Positions 19,671 through 21,751 of a stretch of DNA of 21,751 nucleotides are shown one piece after another (the first letter of the stretch is position 1; each line of letters begins with the position of its first letter). The DNA lies in contig CAMLEF010000032.1 in assembly GCA_946478675.1 (NCBI GenBank), positions 1 through 21,751 of the forward strand. The letters are read 5' to 3'. A model generated the notes under the pieces. The model ran no database searches. It was not told where the DNA came from and saw only the letters and a program-made list of their open reading frames with translations. The DNA is from an uncultured Flavobacteriales bacterium. GTDB lineage: Bacteria > Bacteroidota > Bacteroidia > Palsa-965. The translations under genes were made by a program, and so were the position numbers.

Positions 19671-21751
19671 TCAGAAACGGAAATTGTAAGTAACGGAAGG
19701 CACCATGCGGAACAGCGACGTCTGAACGGCCTGTGTTTTCGTAGCGTCGTTCGGGTCCTGGCGGAACGTGATCGTGTAAGCGTTCTCGCGGCCGTACACG
19801 TTGTACACCGAGAAGTTCCAGCTCGATTCGAATTTCTCCGTCTTTTTGCGTTCCCACGTCGCGCCGATGTCGAGACGGTGATACGCCGGCATGCGGTAGC
19901 CGTTGCGCTCGGTGTAATAGAACTGCACCTGCCCGTCGACCATGTATTTTCCGCTGGGGAATGTGACTGCTGCGCCGGTGTTGTATACCCACGTTGCCGC
20001 CAGCGACCATTTCGGCGTGAGGTCGTACATCGCGACGATCGATACGTCGTGTGTGCGGTCCTGCTTCACCGGATACCAGTTGCCGTCGTTGATGAGCGTG
20101 ATTTTTCTTTCGCTGCGGGAAAGCGTGTAGCTCACCCAGCCGGTCAGCTTGCCGTATTTTTTCTTGACGAAAAGTTCAACGCCGTACGCGCGACCATTGC
20201 CGAACAGCAGCTCACCTTCCACTAATTCGTTGGCCTGCGTGTTCGCGCCGTTCTTGTAATCGATCTGGTGCTGCATCGCTTTGTAATAAATTTCGACGCT
20301 GGCTTCGATCGTATTCTCGCGGAAGTTGCGGTAATAACCGATCGCGTACTGGTCGGCGAGCTCCGGCTGGATGATCGGGCTGCTCATCACCCACAGGTCC
20401 GTCGGGCTGGTCGAGGTGGAATTCGACAGCAGGTGCAGGTATTGCGTGTTGCGCGCGTAGGAAATTTTCAGCGAGCTCTTCTCATTGAAAATGTATCCCG
20501 CAGAAATGCGCGGCTCGATGTTGAAATACGTCTTTACGATTTCATTCTTGCCATAGCTCGACGTGTCGGAAACGTTGCCTTCGCTGTCGAACGAATAGAA
20601 ATCGCCTTTGCCGAGAATGCTGAACGCGCTGCCGCGAACACCGTACGTCACATTCAACCGATCGGTGATGTTCCACTCGTCGCCGATATATGCCGCGTTC
20701 TCCCAGCCGAAGCGGTCCTGCAACTTGAGCGGGTTGATCGTGGAATTATCCGTCGCGGTGATCTGTCCCGGCGTTACGGTGTGGTAAATGCTGTTGATGC
20801 CGAAACGGACCTGGTGCTTCGGGTTCGGGAAGAACTGGTATTCGTGCTTGAAATTGTAGTCGCGGATCTTCGAGGTGATATCGAAATCCGCCGAGCTGCC
20901 GCTGATGGAAATTTTGTAGCTGTAATTGCTGAAGATGAACGACGTGTTCGAGAACAGCCGGTCGTTCGTCACGTGGTTCCAGCGCAGCGTGCCGGTCGCA
21001 TTGCCCCAGTCGATGCCGAATGCGTTCGCCAGCCCGATCATGTCGCGTCCGAAATAACCGGAGAGGAAGATCCGGTTGCGGTCGTTGATCGCGTAGTTCG
21101 CTTTCAGGTTGAGATCGTAGAAATACAGCTGGCTGTTCTTCGTCGTTTCGTTATTCGAAAGCTTGAGGAAAATGTCGGCATACGTGCGGCGCCCGGTCAC
21201 GAGGAACGAACCTTTGTTTTTCACGATCGGTCCTTCCACGTTGAGCTTCGAAGAGATGAGGCCGAGCCCGCCGCTGACGTGGTAACGCTGGTTGTTGCCG
21301 TCGTTCATTTTCACGTCGAGCACCGAAGCGAGCCGTCCGCCGTATTGCGCCGGCGCATTGCCTTTGTAAACGGTGAGGTCTTTGATCGCATCCGAATTGA
21401 ACGTCGAGAAAAAGCCGAGCAGGTGAGAAGCGTTGTACACCGGCGCTTCGTCCAGCAGGATGAGGTTCTGGTCCGCCGCGCCGCCGCGCACGAAGAAACC
21501 GCTTCCGCCGTCGCCGCCCGATTTGATGCCCGGCAGCAGCTGGATCGTTTTGAGCACGTCTTTCTCGCCGAACAGCACGGGGATCTTGTTGATCTCTTTG
21601 ATGTCGAGACGCTGCGCGCCCATCTGCGGATCGGTGACGTTTTCGTCTTTGCGCTCGGCGGTGATGACGACCGTTTCTTTCGTGAGCGAAGTGTCTTCCA
21701 TCTGCACTTCGACTTTCTGGTTCTGGTGCAGCGCCAGCGGGATCGACTGCG
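19671..21751 (-). CDS. TonB-dependent outer membrane receptor (5' end outside window)
   Basis: About 692 residues are visible; the gene's beginning lies beyond the window edge. The first visible codons (QSIPLALHQNQKVEVQM) look like the end of the N-terminal carboxypeptidase-regulatory-like domain common in Bacteroidota receptors, so the frame continues upstream of the Met at 21707. Next is a plug domain: TDPQMGAQRLDIKEINKIPVLFGEKDVLKTIQLLPGI, then GGSGFFVRGGAADQNLILLDEAPVYNASHLLGFFSTFN and KGNAPAQYGGRLASVLDVKM. A long barrel follows with alternating aromatic strands, ending VTYNFRF with a C-terminal Phe as needed for barrel insertion. It takes up a substrate energised by TonB; the substrate is unknown. 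The DUF4249-like lipoprotein gene follows 17 bases downstream on the same strand. Confidence 0.92.
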   Translation of the reverse strand, partial: QSIPLALHQNQKVEVQMEDTSLTKETVVITAERKDENVTDPQMGAQRLDIKEINKIPVLFGEKDVLKTIQLLPGIKSGGDGGSGFFVRGGAADQNLILLDEAPVYNASHLLGFFSTFNSDAIKDLTVYKGNAPAQYGGRLASVLDVKMNDGNNQRYHVSGGLGLISSKLNVEGPIVKNKGSFLVTGRRTYADIFLKLSNNETTKNSQLYFYDLNLKANYAINDRNRIFLSGYFGRDMIGLANAFGIDWGNATGTLRWNHVTNDRLFSNTSFIFSNYSYKISISGSSADFDITSKIRDYNFKHEYQFFPNPKHQVRFGINSIYHTVTPGQITATDNSTINPLKLQDRFGWENAAYIGDEWNITDRLNVTYGVRGSAFSILGKGDFYSFDSEGNVSDTSSYGKNEIVKTYFNIEPRISAGYIFNEKSSLKISYARNTQYLHLLSNSTSTSPTDLWVMSSPIIQPELADQYAIGYYRNFRENTIEASVEIYYKAMQHQIDYKNGANTQANELVEGELLFGNGRAYGVELFVKKKYGKLTGWVSYTLSRSERKITLINDGNWYPVKQDRTHDVSIVAMYDLTPKWSLAATWVYNTGAAVTFPSGKYMVDGQVQFYYTERNGYRMPAYHRLDIGATWERKKTEKFESSWNFSVYNVYGRENAYTITFRQDPNDATKTQAVQTSLFRMVPSVTYNFRF

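Noticed and set aside
19654..20010. Longer form of the DUF4249-like protein starting inside the receptor gene
   Set aside because: The extension is an out-of-frame reading of the receptor; the ATG at 19653 gives a clean lipoprotein signal peptide.
1..21751. Insertion sequences, phage, integrase or toxin-antitoxin genes
   Set aside because: None of the real coding regions carries a transposase, integrase, nuclease or toxin motif; the mobile-looking content is limited to short non-coding repeats.

Overview
This 21.7 kb stretch looks like a chromosomal segment of a moderately GC-rich member of the Bacteroidota. The evidence is a GldH-type gliding lipoprotein, a TonB-dependent receptor directly followed by a DUF4249-type lipoprotein, Bacteroidota-style penicillin-binding protein 1A, many short lipoproteins, TAnnTTTG-like promoter boxes and a lack of clear Shine-Dalgarno sequences. 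No rRNA, tRNA, CRISPR array, phage gene or transposase was seen. Most of the protein-coding content is housekeeping or envelope-related; the unusual content is mainly between the genes.

Layout. (1) 12-4121, plus strand: gldH, an alkaline-phosphatase-superfamily protein, and a bifunctional class A PBP. (2) 4276-6076: the two subunits of a 3-oxoacid CoA-transferase (scoA, scoB), separated by an unrecognised 110-residue protein and a 24-bp hairpin. (3) 6100-12741: a glycosylation cluster made of a polytopic GT-C-like membrane protein, a DPM1-like GT2, a second polytopic GT-C-like protein, an ALG5-like GT2 and a methyltransferase. The middle three are tightly coupled (2-bp gap, then a 4-bp ATGA overlap). 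The likely logic is that the two GT2 enzymes make polyprenyl-phosphate sugars that the two membrane proteins use as donors on the far side of the membrane. (4) 13009-15842, minus strand: a fused double-NBD peptide-type ABC ATPase with an unexpected two-helix hydrophobic insertion in its first NBD, and a lipoprotein. (5) 16124-18766, plus strand: a 2-aminomuconate-semialdehyde-type dehydrogenase, a Cys-Gly-Cys lipoprotein, and a DUF1761-like membrane protein. (6) 18883-21751, minus strand: DUF4249-like lipoprotein preceded by a TonB-dependent receptor that runs off the window.

Between genes the window is unusually rich in structured repeats. One family is built of 8-bp units (YRGCANAT, or ATNTGCYR on the other strand), arranged as inverted arrays at four loci. 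A second family begins AACCAC and closes with GTGGTT, with differing internal words; it has six copies or half copies. In two loci the second family sits nested inside the first with a shared linker. One AACCAC element supplies the only ATG and about the first 20 codons of the first GT-C-like protein. These repeats, the insertion in the ABC ATPase and the paired GT2/GT-C cluster are the parts most worth a second look.
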